The notes under the pieces were generated by a model. That model did no database searches and had not been told where the DNA came from. It worked only from the letters and a program-made list of their open reading frames with translations. This document shows positions 45,896-56,394 of a DNA stretch of 64,000 bases, piece after piece (position 1 is the first letter of the stretch; every line of letters begins with the position of its first letter). The position numbers were made by a program, and so were the translations under genes. Origin of the DNA: Azolla caroliniana (lineage: Eukaryota; Polypodiophyta); contig JBHGNT010000008.1 of the NCBI GenBank assembly GCA_043228905.1, positions 15,872,001-15,936,000 on the forward strand, written 5' to 3'.

Positions 45896-46560
45896 GGTGT
45901 TGTAGACGAGGATGTTGCAAAAATGTCAGCCTAACATGTAAGTTAGAATCAAATTCTTGAAATTATGTTAATAGGGTTTATATGGTTACCCTACACAAAA
46001 GCAATAAAGCTTTGATTAGAATTTGATTCTAGAAATTATGTTATTAGGGTTCCATTCCTAAAATGATGTATTATGGTCCAATTTGTAGAGTAGTTTAACA
46101 CAAAAATTATATTAAATGTGCTAACAGGCTCCATGTTTCTTACACCGATCACAACTTTGAGGAGTAAAATGAGTGAGACCACATTATTAGTTTGTTTAAA
46201 ATAAGAAAGAGAGGCGAGAGATTAATTGGTGGTTGTCTTGGATGTAAGAATGAATTATGGGCATTTTTACCCCACATAGAAGCAATAAAGCTCTTATTAG
46301 AATCCAATTCTAGAAATTATGTTATTAGAGATTATATGGTTCCCGCACACAAAAGGAATAAAGCTCTGATTAGAATCAAATTCTTGGTTGACATGGTTAA
46401 TGGTTATTGATTCCCTTATAACTAGTTACAATCTAATTCTAGAAATATGCTCGTTAACCACCATATGATTAACAAACACATTCCCTTTTACTCTGGTTGG
46501 AATCATGTTATGGGAATATGTAGATGTATTACACATGTCTAGCTTAATTAACTTGTAATG
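45896..46560. repeat. Degenerate repeats of AATTCTAGAAATTATGTTATTAG
   Basis: Four or five imperfect copies of a unit with GATTAGAATC-AATTCTAGAAATTATG and ATATGGTT-CC-CACA-AAGCAATAAAGCTC occur between 45945 and 46440. No gene seen. Confidence 0.5.
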
Positions 46561-47427
46561 ATGTTTGGATTCAGGTGGTTAGTTACTCCCTATCCTAGGG
46601 TGTTGAACTCTCAGAAGTTTTGTGAGACAAAGGATGATTTCAACCACATATATGGTCTGTCACTTGAGCCTATTGACCTTGCATTGTAACAAACAAGATA
46701 ATTACTGATGAAGAATGGTTCTCAAACTACAAAGTAACCAGGGTAAAAGGGAAGGGAAAATGATGCAACTATTGACTCTTAGCAAACATTGAAGGAGAGA
46801 CCATATAGACACAATAAAAATCCCAATGTTGATGATGCAGGGGAGACATTGCTTCAGCCAATAATGAAATGTCAATGAAACCCATGTCAAGATGTTGGAA
46901 GTAGGAAAGGTTGGCCTAGAGAAAGCAACATTGGTTGCTATCATGGAAAGCAAGGTCAACATGACACTCACATCAATGATTTTTGTTGCTTTGTGAGTGT
47001 GATTATGCTCGTTTTTGTTGACGCTGCAAAGACTAAAGGGCATGAATCACTTGCAACAAAGTCCGACGTTAGTGTGGAAACTTCTGATGTCACTACTTGT
47101 TCTAAGGGCCTATTTTGAGAGTAGATGTATCAACTGACACAGATGCTCTGGTCAATCAAGTAGATGAAGCATGTGGCGCAACTGGTCTAATTTTGCATGT
47201 AGATGTGGCAATTGATATGGTTATCCTCATCCCAACCAAAGAAGTAGCAACAAGCACGGAGGTAGAGAGTCTATGGTGTAAGACAAATGTTGCAACTCAA
47301 ACACAATACCAACAAACAAAATGTTTGGAGACCTCGAGTGTGTAGGAGCAAATAAGGGTGAATCCAAACCTAAAGATATGACAATAGAGCAGGGGTGTGA
47401 AGAGGAAGAGGACACTAGTGTTCCCAT
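46561..47427 (+). other. Decayed coding-like DNA upstream of HAD pseudogene
   Basis: No long frame. Short open pieces (for example 47115-47345) have no recognisable domain. It may be the N-terminal part or introns of the phosphatase-like pseudogene that follows. Confidence 0.3.
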
Positions 47428-47943
47428 GTGAACCCGAGTTGATTGAAATAGATTGCATGCTACCAATGTTTGGTGTAACTAAATACGAGTTTCATGAATG
47501 GAAGTTGAAACCACTAAAAGACAAAAGGAGATCTTTGATTTTGAAGCTTGATAAACTCCTTGTGAATATGTGATTGTTGAAGCCAAGGGAGGACGTGAAT
47601 CAATTTTTGACATGGATTATGCAATGGTTTGATTTGTTTATTTGGAGCGATAAACCACATAATGAAGTCTGGAAGTGTGTGGATAGAATCTTCCCAAAGT
47701 GGCCACCTCAATTTAAGTGTCAATGGACAAGGGAAAACTGTGAAGAGGACTATGTAAGGGTCAAAAGCTTTGACAAATTTTGGTATGTGTGGCCAAATTA
47801 TACTGAAGACACTACCTTAATGGTCGATACACAACATTTTCAGCAATATCTCAACCTTCACAACTGTTGTCTTACCGTGCCAGAAGATATAGCAGACAAG
47901 TACTTGGTGGAAACTGTTAGTAACCAACTTCAACCATGGTTAT
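47428..47943 (+). pseudogene. FCP1/NIF-type HAD phosphatase-like pseudogene fragment
   Basis: The frame reads from about 47428, crosses a TGA at 47571-47573 and continues to the copia F LTR. It follows the order of the FCP1-homology domain: a motif I-like LILKLDKLLV (about 47533), LLKPREDVNQFLTWI (about 47574), FDLFIWSDK (about 47628), FKCQWTREN-C (about 47713) and TLMVDTQHF (about 47815). The nucleophilic Asp expected in motif I is Lys here, so catalysis would be lost. Family members remove phosphate from proteins such as the RNA polymerase II tail. The fragment is cut by copia F and I do not see its continuation after 53400. Confidence 0.55.
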
Positions 47944-48370
47944 TGTTGAGTGACAAGCTCAATATTGGGTGCGTAATATGGCACGTAACCCAATGCGTAA
48001 ACTAGACACGTAAGTTAGTACGCACAACCTAGCCGTAACGGTGCGTAAACCGAAAGGCCGTTAGAGAGATATTCCTCGTAAGGAATAATTTTGGGAGTGA
48101 GTGTCAAGGCTCATTTATGAGCAATCAAGTACTGTCAGTACTTGTGTCAGGCCGATTGTTAGGGCTTGTATAAAAGGTGCTCACTGAGCACGGTGTATGT
48201 ACAGAGAGTCATTATTTTGAATTTGAGTTTTTACGTTGTTAGCTCTCTCACTCTCTGTCTCTCCCTCTCCATCTCCATCTCTGCGTTTTTTGAGTTTACC
48301 GAACTATCTTAGTTACGAACTGTGTACTCTACGTTTACGCACACGCTTCCGCACAACGTATTCTTTTACA
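47944..48370 (+). repeat. 5' LTR of copia F with primer site
   Basis: 427 bp, TGTTGAGTGACAAGC to TTCTTTTACA; TATA box TATAAAAGGTGC near 48170. The primer site TGGTATCAGAGAGCG follows at 48371. Confidence 0.85.
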
Positions 48371-48481
48371 TGGTATCAGAGAGCGAGGGTTGAAGTCCTC
48401 TGCAGCCGACAAGAAAAGCATGCGACAGAACAAAGTTGAAGTTGTTCTTCATTCTCTTTTGAAAAAGTAAAACACAGTAAT

Positions 48482-49340
48482 ATGGACAGAGGTATGGGAA
48501 GCTCGCTACCAACTGAAAAGCTCGACACGAGCAACTACGCATCTTGGTCGTACAAGATGCATCAATACCTGCTCGGTCATGGCTACTGGAGTTATGTCGA
48601 AGGAGCTAATGATGTAGCACCCGATTCGACACACAGAGATTTTTCGGCTTGGGAACAAGCGGCAAGCAGAGTTGTCTATTGCTTTGCATCCTGTGTGAGC
48701 GACCATCTATTGAGCTATATTCAGGATGCTAAGACGTCAAAGGACACGTGGGCGAATCTCAAAAAGCTCTTCGCCGCAAGCACTACAGCCACAAAACTTC
48801 AACTCAGGCAAGAGTTGAGCAATGTACGACAACGTGATATGTCGGTGGCTGACTACACCACCAAGATCAAAGAAATCTGTGACTCGCTCGCCTCTGTCAA
48901 CATGAACGTTGAGGAGGAAGAGATGGTGCAGGTTTGTCTTGGCGGGTTAGCGTCTAAGTTTGGAGCTTTCCGAATGGTGGTCTGCACGAGGGAGAATACG
49001 CCTTTGTTTTTCGAGTTTCAGTCAATGTTGCTCGTAGAAGAAAACCAGGCGGGTGCGTCGACGAGTGCACACGGCGATGGCAAGATGCTCTACACGGAGG
49101 ATGATAGGCCCCGTGGTCGTGGTGAACGAGCGGATCGGCGCGCAATGGAGACAGCGGAAAAGAGAAGAATGGACGGCATAATCGAGATGCCGGAAGCAAT
49201 TCCGAACCCTCTGGAAGCAGGGGGAGTCATGGCGGCGCTGGAAGACGGCAAGAGAAGGCCGCGTCGGAATGTTGGTACTATGGCAAGAAATGCCACAAGG
49301 AGAGCGAGTGTTGGAAGAAACAAGCTGATTTAGACAAGCG
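48482..49340 (+). pseudogene. Copia F gag, first copy
   Basis: ATG 48482 opens MDRGMGSSLPTEKLD and a UBN2-type gag with YKMHQYLLGHGYW and DTWANLKKLFAAS. The frame shifts near 49200 before the zinc knuckle, which in the right frame reads C-W-Y-Y-x4-H-x4-C: the second cysteine is lost (TAT). After the knuckle the sequence jumps straight into pre-integrase (RFGHVNFPCL), so protease is deleted. Confidence 0.8.
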
Positions 49341-50700
49341 ATTCGGCCATGTGAATTTCCCATGTCTTCGTGAAATGCAGACGAAGAACATTGATTTCGG
49401 CTTGCCGAAATTTTGTGGCCGGAATGGCCAAGTCTGCAAAGCCTGTCAGATGGGAAAACAACACCGACTTCCATTCCCCAATGAGCGTAATCGTAGTCGA
49501 AGTCCGCTGGATTTGATTCATATGGATGTGTGGGGTCCGGCATAGAACGTGAGTCTCAGTGGAAGCCGTTACTTTGTAACCTTCATCGATGACTTCACTC
49601 GGCACACGTGGGCATGCATGATTGAGAAGAAGAGTGAAGTCTTTGCATGTTTCCTGAAGGTGAAGAGCCTTGCGGAAAGGGAAACGGGGTGTAAGATCAA
49701 ATGCCTATGGTCCGATGGCAGGAAGGAGTACTTCTCCGACCAGTTCACAAGTTATCTATAGAAGGAGGGAATTCGACGCGAATTCTCGTGTAGATACACA
49801 CCATAGCAGAACGGCGTGGCCGAGCGGAAGAATCGGACAATCAAAGAAGCGACCAGGGCAATGCTTGAAGAGAAGCATATGCTGAAATTCTATTGGGCTA
49901 AAGCCGTGAAGACAGCAGCTGTCTACTTGCAGAATCGGACTTCTGCTAATGGAGGAGTGTCGCCACATGAGCTGTATTTCGGGAAGAAGCCGAACTTGGC
50001 ACACTTGAGGATTTTCGGTAGCATCGCGTATGTGCACGTGCCGAAGGGAAAAAAGAGGAAACTGGATGCTAAAGCTAAGAAATGTATCTTCGTCAGCTAT
50101 TCAGATGACCAGAAAGGCTATAAGTGTTATGACCCTCGAACAAAGGAAGTACGTGTAAGCTGTGACGTCGTGTTCGACGAGTCCGCTTTGTGGAACTTGC
50201 CTTCACCTTCAGTTCCTCAAGACTCCATTCTGATTTCTGAAGAAGAGATCAGCGAGGCTGAAATGCCACCGCATGATGAGGATGTCAGAGCTCTGAGAGA
50301 GAGTCCGATCTCATTTCAGCTAAGCAAGCCGAATGAAAGGTTGGGCCAAGATGGCCAACTAGATGATGAGACGGCAAGTAGTGGAGACTCAGTCGTGATG
50401 TCCCCGCGTAAAGAACCGAGGAGATGGTTTACGCGCACGGAGAAGGGCAAGAAGAAAATGCCAGAGTACGATTTCGGTAGCGCCGAGTCAGTTCGAAGCG
50501 AATCTGACATTGAACCGATCGTAAAGAAACCTCCGCGGTAGAGGTCAAACTCAGCCGAAAAGATTGTTAAATCGGGTGATCATGATTTACGCCGATCTAC
50601 TCACCAGAAGAACCCCGTAAAGAGATACGGGTATAATGAGTACATGGCGCACCTTTATGCGTACATGACGCGAGTGGCGGAAGTGCGTGCGTCGGAGACA
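49341..50700 (+). pseudogene. Copia F integrase and linker
   Basis: Pre-integrase (C-K-A-C-QMGKQHRLPF, about 49435), integrase with HMDVWGPA (about 49520), FVTFIDDFTRHTW and QNGVAERKNRTI (about 49808). Three TAG codons, at 49543, 49759 and 49804, fall where relatives have Gln. The C-terminal part (49816-50541) is open: HELYFGKKPNLAHLRIFGS, then an acidic linker. It ends at YMTRVAEVRASE, the start of the RT region, and there switches to another gag leader. Confidence 0.8.
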
Positions 50701-51979
50701 AGGTTTCTCGTTTTTCGGAAAAGAAAAGACAAGAACATGGGCAGAGGAATGGGAAGCTCGCTTCCGACCGAAAATCTCGATAGGAGCAACTATGCATCTT
50801 TGTCGTACAAGATGCACCAGTACCGGCTCGGGTACGGTTACTAGAGTTACGTCGAAGGAGCTCATAGAGAGATTTCCCGGCCTCAGAACAGGCGGCAACT
50901 AGAGTTCTCTACTGCTTTGCATCTATGTGAGCGATCAGCTTTTGAGCTACATTTGGTATGCCAGGACGTCGAAGGATGCTTGGGGAAATCTGAAGAGGAT
51001 TTTCGCCGCGAGCACCACATCTAGAAAGCTTCATCTCAAACAGGAGTTGAGCAACATCCCACAAAGAGACATGTTGGTGGCTGATTATACCCTCAAGATC
51101 AAGGAGATCTACGACTCCCTCGCCTCCATCAATGTGAACATCGAGGAGGACGAAATGGTGCCAGTTTGTCTCGGAGGCTTGGCGTCGAAGTTTGGAGCAT
51201 TCCGAACGGCGGTCTGCATGAGGGAGAATACACCTTCAATTTTCGAGCTACAATCGATGTTGCTCGTAGAAGAAAACCACTCGGGTGCGTTGACGAGTAC
51301 ACACACCGACAACAAGATTTTGTACATGGAGGTGGATCAGCCATGTGGTCATGGTGGATGAGCTGGGTCAACACGTAATGGAAGCGGCCGACATGAGCAG
51401 AACTCAAGGCATAATCGAAATGTCGACAATAGTTTGAACCCTCCACGAATAGGGGGAGTCAAGGCGGCGTTGGGCCGTGACGGATTGTTGGTACTGTGAC
51501 CAGAAAGGCCACACAAAGAGCAAGTGCTGGAAAAAGCAAGTCGATTAGTGTCAAGCCGAATTGAGCTGAGGGGACGCAAATAGACGTCAAAGATTGCACT
51601 ACACCGAGGGCTCAGGAGGAGCCGAAAATGAAACGGGCCCAACCTTCATAATGAAGCACAAAGCCAACTAGATGGCGGTGAATACCTCAAGGTCGAACTA
51701 GGTGTGGTATCTGGATTCGAGCGCATCGAACCACATGATGAATCTCAAGGAGTGGTTCTCGACTCTGGAAAGGCCGTAGTAGTCGAGGGTCATCAAAACT
51801 GGCGATGACACCTCTCACCCCATCGAACAAATCGGCGATGTCCCTCTAAGCCATGTCAGTCAAAACGGAATCATGAGAAATGTCTTGCATGTGCTGACGA
51901 TTACCAAGAACTTGGTGTCGGTAGGACAAATTGTCGACGATTACCAGGGCATGCAAGTTCGATTTACTCATCTTGGATG
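50701..51979 (+). pseudogene. Copia F second gag, protease and pre-integrase start
   Basis: ATG 50737 opens MGRGMGSSLPTENLD after only about 40 nt of leader. gag continues with stops near 50841 and shifts to about 51361. The zinc knuckle C-W-Y-C-x4-H-x4-C near 51490-51532 is intact here. A decayed protease region (about 51700-51780) and VLTITKNLVSVGQIVD (about 51890) lead to the solo LTR at 51980. Confidence 0.7.
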
Positions 51980-52693
51980 TGTTGAGAAATCGTTGCGGAA
52001 TATAAATCACAATGAAGGAACTACACGTTGAAATACGAATTACAGAAAATACACCAGAAAGACAAGATAAATAGATGTACACAGAGATTTACGTGGAAAC
52101 CCTAAAACGGGGAAAAACCACGGGTGAACAGATTCTTCACTATACAAATAGTGGATATACCATACCGAGAGGAATACAACACTCTCTCACGAGTGCATCA
52201 GCCGCACATGGCTCCTGCTGTTACACACAAAGCTATGGCGTGGCTCACACTTCTTCTCTCTCACACTCTCTCTCGTTCTACAACTTCTATACACAACAAT
52301 CTCTGCACACGTTCACACATAAAGTTTTCCCTAGTTGTATATATACTTACACAACTTTCCAGCTATTTACATACGTAGCCCTCATGGGGCGCACACTTAG
52401 ACTATTTACAATTATAGTCTCCCGAGTTGGCTATATACACGTTTCTGGTTTCGGCCTCGGCCGAGTCCCTCATCAACTCGGCTCCTCTCTCTCCCCATCT
52501 GGAGAGACCTGTTTCCTAACATCATCATTATTATTATTATTATAGTAATAATAGTCGAATCTTCAAACAGTCAACTCATTGTTTTCGACTCTTCGATTGT
52601 CGGCTTTCCGAATAGTCGGATCTTCCCTGTCATCGATTGTCGGCTTTCTGATCAATTGGTTCTTCCTCCCAATGGAGGGACATATTCCCAACA
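51980..52693 (-). repeat. Solo LTR inserted in copia F
   Basis: 714 bp, minus strand TGTTGGGAATATGTCCC to ATTTCTCAACA, with a perfect GGATG target duplication (51975-51979 and 52694-52698). A TATA-like GTATATATAC lies near 52348-52339 on the minus strand. No internal domain remains, so it arose by LTR-LTR recombination. Confidence 0.75.
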
Positions 52694-53041
52694 GGATGCT
52701 TCATCGAAGAAGAAGGAAAGATCATCACTCAAGGGCACCGAGAAGGGAGGATGTTCATCCTCGAAACGAACGATGTCAGCACAGTTATGTTCGCCAAGGG
52801 GCGCCAATACCGCGACAATGAGGGAGCTGACAATGGCCTTGGAAGCTGACAAGCCGACCATAAGGGTCGAGGTGCATGGAACCAGACGAGTCAAGAAGCG
52901 TCAGCCTGAAGGGGTCGTGGGATGCAAGGCCGGACTGGACGAGGAGCGTGAGCGAGGTGTCAGGACGCTAGGAGAGGAGACTGGAGTGACGAACCAGTCA
53001 GAGCTAACATGGCGGGACCTCAAGTTGAGCTTGAGGGCGAG
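52694..53041 (+). pseudogene. Copia F pre-integrase remnant joined to 3' tail
   Basis: After the solo LTR the pre-integrase segment resumes (GCFIEEEGKIITQG, about 52700), then near 52850 switches to the tail found before the LTRs of copia 1 and H (AAGCCGACCATAAGGGTCG). Polypurine tract TTGAGGGCGAG at 53031-53041. Confidence 0.65.
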
Positions 53042-53400
53042 TGTTGAGAGACAAGCTCAACATGAGCCGAATTGGAAATAGGAATATATTCGAAAAGGCC
53101 GTTGAGGACCTATATTCCTATTATAGTAAATAGGAATATTGTAGGCAGAATTAGTGGCAAGCTCATTTATGAGCATTCAAGTATTGATTGTATTTGTGTC
53201 AGCCCACTCGTCAGGGCTTGTATAAAAAGTGCTCATTGAGCACGATGTGTGTACAAAGTGTTCATTATTCAAAAATAGAAGTGTTATTGTCTGCTCTCTT
53301 AGTCTCTCTCTCTCTCTCATCATTCTCTGTGGTTTACTAACTGTCGAGTTTCCGAAACCGACTGTGTACTTGGTGTCTATCGCACACGTATTCTTTTTCA
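53042..53400 (+). repeat. 3' LTR of copia F
   Basis: 359 bp, TGTTGAGAGACAAGC to TTCTTTTTCA; TATA box TATAAAAAGTGC near 53221. Its U3 lacks the first 70 bp or so of the 5' copy and differs in the rest. Confidence 0.75.
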
Positions 53401-54217
53401 GTAATTAGCTATGGCTACTAGTTCATGTAGCTAATTAGCTATCAATGATGTATTTTTCTTCCTATCTAGTGAGTTGTGGCTATAGTAATGTAAGTATCTT
53501 ATTGATGGTAGATTGAAGCTCTCGTAGTGATTCCTGAAGGATTTCATTTTCTAGTTGAGCTTGTTGCAAGACTTTCATTACTTGGTTTAGGTTGTCGACG
53601 GAGTCAGAAATGGTAGTAAGAGGAGGAGAAGGTGAACAAACTGTCACGGACGAGTATAATAGAATTAAATAGTTGTGGCTAATAACTAATGTCATAGACA
53701 TATGCCACACCACATCGCTACCAACTAAGCTATACATCCATCTATGCATCTTTATATAAAATCCAACCTCATGTATTGTAGATTGAACATTGGAAGTTTC
53801 CTAGCTTGCATACATCCTCATGCATTCTCTATTCGTAACTTGCATACATCCTCATGCATTCTCTATTCCTAGCTTGCATACATCCTCGTGCATTCTCTAT
53901 TCCTAGCTTGCTTGCATCCTCATGTATTCTCTATTTCTAGTTGGCATACATACCTCTACCTTCTTGTATAAATACTCAGGTGCACCTTGATTCTAATCAA
54001 GGTTAACAAAACCAGTTACGAAATCATAAGTTGAGTTCTTGTTCTTTTCCTCTCTCTTAGTTCTTAGTCTCGTTTTCGTTCTGCTCTATTATACTCGTCC
54101 GTGATAGTTTGTTCACCATCTCCTCTTCTTGCTACCATGTCTGACTCCATCAACAACCTAAACCAAGTAATGGCAGCCTTGCAACAACTTCAACTAGAAA
54201 ATGAAATCCTTCGGGAA
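53401..54217. repeat. Two divergent LTR/gag heads (head-to-head)
   Basis: The plus strand from about 54087 reads ACTCGTCCGTGATAG, then MSDSINNLNQVMAALQQLQ and a short gag N-terminus. The minus strand from about 53661 reads the same sequence with few changes, leading to DSVDNLNQVMKVLQQAQ. Each has its own TATA-like box (plus TATAAATAC near 53974; minus TTTATATAAAG near 53760). Two related elements, or one inverted copy, therefore point away from each other. Confidence 0.6.
53800..53945. repeat. 34-bp tandem repeat
   Basis: Four copies of CCTAGCTTGCATACATCCTC plus ATGCATTCTCTATT in register at 53800, 53834, 53868 and 53902, then a partial copy. It lies just upstream of the plus-strand TATA box. 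Confidence 0.85.
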
Positions 54218-54517
54218 TCAAGGGTAAACTAAGTGTCGACACACATTCCCTTGATCTAATATTTGGCCAGCCCATCCAAGTTCAACCAAATCACTCTCAG
54301 TGCATCTAATCAACATCGACTTCTGCATATTTATATGTAATCTTGACGCCAATGTAAACACATTCCACACCTCCATGGCTTTAGCTATATTATCAGGTGC
54401 TGCTTTGAGAAATAAAAACGAATCATCTGACAATGCTTGGGCAATCAATTGTTTCCCTGATGGTAGAGGTAATCCAACTATTTCCCCACATGTTTCCAAC
54501 TCATGCATCTTCACCAA
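54218..54517 (-). pseudogene. LINE reverse-transcriptase fragment
   Basis: About 100 open codons on the minus strand match the L1-type RT around the catalytic box: GLPLPSGKQLIAQALSDDSF (the usual Y/F-A-D-D reads L-S-D-D), then ASRLHINMQKSMLI. No flanking RT or endonuclease. It is a short degenerate remnant. Confidence 0.6.
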
Positions 54518-55790
54518 TTGTGTGTTCTCTCTCTCTCTCTCTCCTCATGTGTCTTTGTGTATTCCCACTCTAACCCTAACCCATTGTAGAGATTTCAACA
54601 TGGGGGAGAATACAAGAGCAAGGGGCTCATAAATCCTCAAAAGTATGGTAGATATCTTAGGTGTATGTTAATACTTCAATAAAAATTATCAATTTTGTTT
54701 TCATTCATGATATATTATGTGGTGTATTAAGTAAAGTTAATCAAATCTAACATAAAAGTCCTACTAGGTTAACACTTTATAATAAACAGAAAGAATAATA
54801 TTATGTTTAATGATGTGTTGTGATCCATTCATGGAGCCTATGTAATCTATCTTCAAGTTCTCAAGTTCTCAAGTTCTAACTCGTCGTCTTTACAAGCCAT
54901 CTTTTACTCCTCAAGATAGAGGCATGATGTTTCTCCATGTACAAACGTCAAGTCATGAAAAACGTGCAAATTCATTTGAAGCTGAAACCCACTAGAGCTA
55001 GCCCTAATACCACAAGCATAGTCCTAAGTAATAACATTCATAACAAGGTCTATACATGTAAAATTGATGAGACAAGGTCATAAGTCATATGGCAAGTATC
55101 CTACCACTCTACAAAATCTTCGGGGTGGTTTGATGGAAACATTTTTTTTTGGTTTCCCACGTCATCAAGGGTTGTGTTGCAAAATCGTAGGTGAATATAG
55201 AACACATAAGATAAAAACTCCCTCATGGGGTGATGGATTCTCGAGCATTGCAAACCAAGTCCAATGGGTACATCCCACAGGAGGGTAGGATCCATAAGTG
55301 TATCTTACAGAGAACACTCGTCTTCATGTCCTATCTTGAATGCAACACCACTCCTACAATCAAAATCACAAAACCAGTGTACCTTTAAACTAGGTCATTT
55401 GCATATGAGGCTACATTTGTGAATATCTCGAAGCTACGTATGCATATATTTTAAAGTCCATTTTTGGTTTTGTTTTTCTCTCTAAGAAAATCCAATGATG
55501 CATATTGAGCCTTAGTTTGGACCTCTCCTCTTTCTCTAATCCCTCTTCTTTCCTACTTATAAAATCCCTCACACTAATTCATATAAATCTGTGGGTGCTC
55601 AATGTATTGCCATTTCCCTCTCTCTTTTCTCTCCCTTTCCTTCCTTCTTGTTCCTTGGTCCTTCTCCTTCTTCTCTTGTTGCTCCTCGGCGAGCAACCGA
55701 TTGTTCGCCAATCTCCTCTCTTTCAGCCAAAGGCAAAATCATTCTCATAGATATTTTTATTCTTAAGATAATTATTTTAATATGTAATGG
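54518..55790. other. No gene seen
   Basis: AT-rich DNA. A 74-codon frame at 55064-55288 has no known domain. A pyrimidine-rich tract (CTCTTTCTC, CTTCTCC) fills 55520-55700. Confidence 0.4.
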
Positions 55791-56238
55791 TGTTGAGAGA
55801 TCAAGCTCAACTTAGAGTAGTTAGTTAGTCAACCATGTAACTTCGTAGTTACCTAGATAGAATCTAGTTAGAAGTGTTGACTATAACTCCTTAATATACA
55901 TATAGGACCTTGTACTTAAGTGGGATATTCTAGATCCTCCACTCCCAAGTACATTTAATATAGGACTTACACTTTTGTACCTATATTCTACTCACACATG
56001 TGCACCTTTGCACATGAGATGTATATATACCTCATTGTGGGTATTTTTGTATTTAATGATGATAATGCTAATTTAACATAGCTACTCATCCCCCATCTTA
56101 TATTGTTCATAAGTGTATCTCTCTCTCTCTCTTCCTCTCACACACATACACACACATATCACATAATCTTCTGCTTAACTTAATCATATAATTAGGTACT
56201 AATTAGCCCTTGCTTAATTAATTACCTAATTATTAACA
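55791..56238 (+). repeat. 5' LTR of copia J with primer site
   Basis: 448 bp, TGTTGAGAGATCAAGC to TTATTAACA, with TATA box GTATATATACC near 56021 and primer site TGGTATCAGAG from 56239. Confidence 0.85.
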
Positions 56239-56394
56239 TGGTATCAGAGTGTGTGGTTTAGCACATTCACTAAGCCCATCTGCCTTTTCATAATTGTGTG
56301 TTCGAAACGCCAATGACAAATTCTAGTTATCCGCTACATAGCATGTGTACATGATCAAGGAAGAAAAGCAAAAGAAGAGAAGACACTAATCAAC

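Larger units (their letters stand above)
47944..53400 (+). mobile_element. Copia F, mosaic element
   Basis: LTRs at 47944-48370 and 53042-53400; flanks GTTAT (47939-47943) and GTAAT (53401-53405) are 4 of 5 identical. The interior holds two gag regions: gag, integrase and linker of one copy, then gag, protease and pre-integrase of a second, then a 3' end. RT and RNase H are absent. The U3 parts of the two LTRs differ strongly, so the ends probably come from two related elements. Confidence 0.75.

Noticed and set aside
52484-52521. LTR boundary at TGTTAGGAAACAGG (minus strand) in the solo LTR
   Set aside because: It resembles the start of the copia G LTR, but the GGATG target duplication places the true boundary at 52693.
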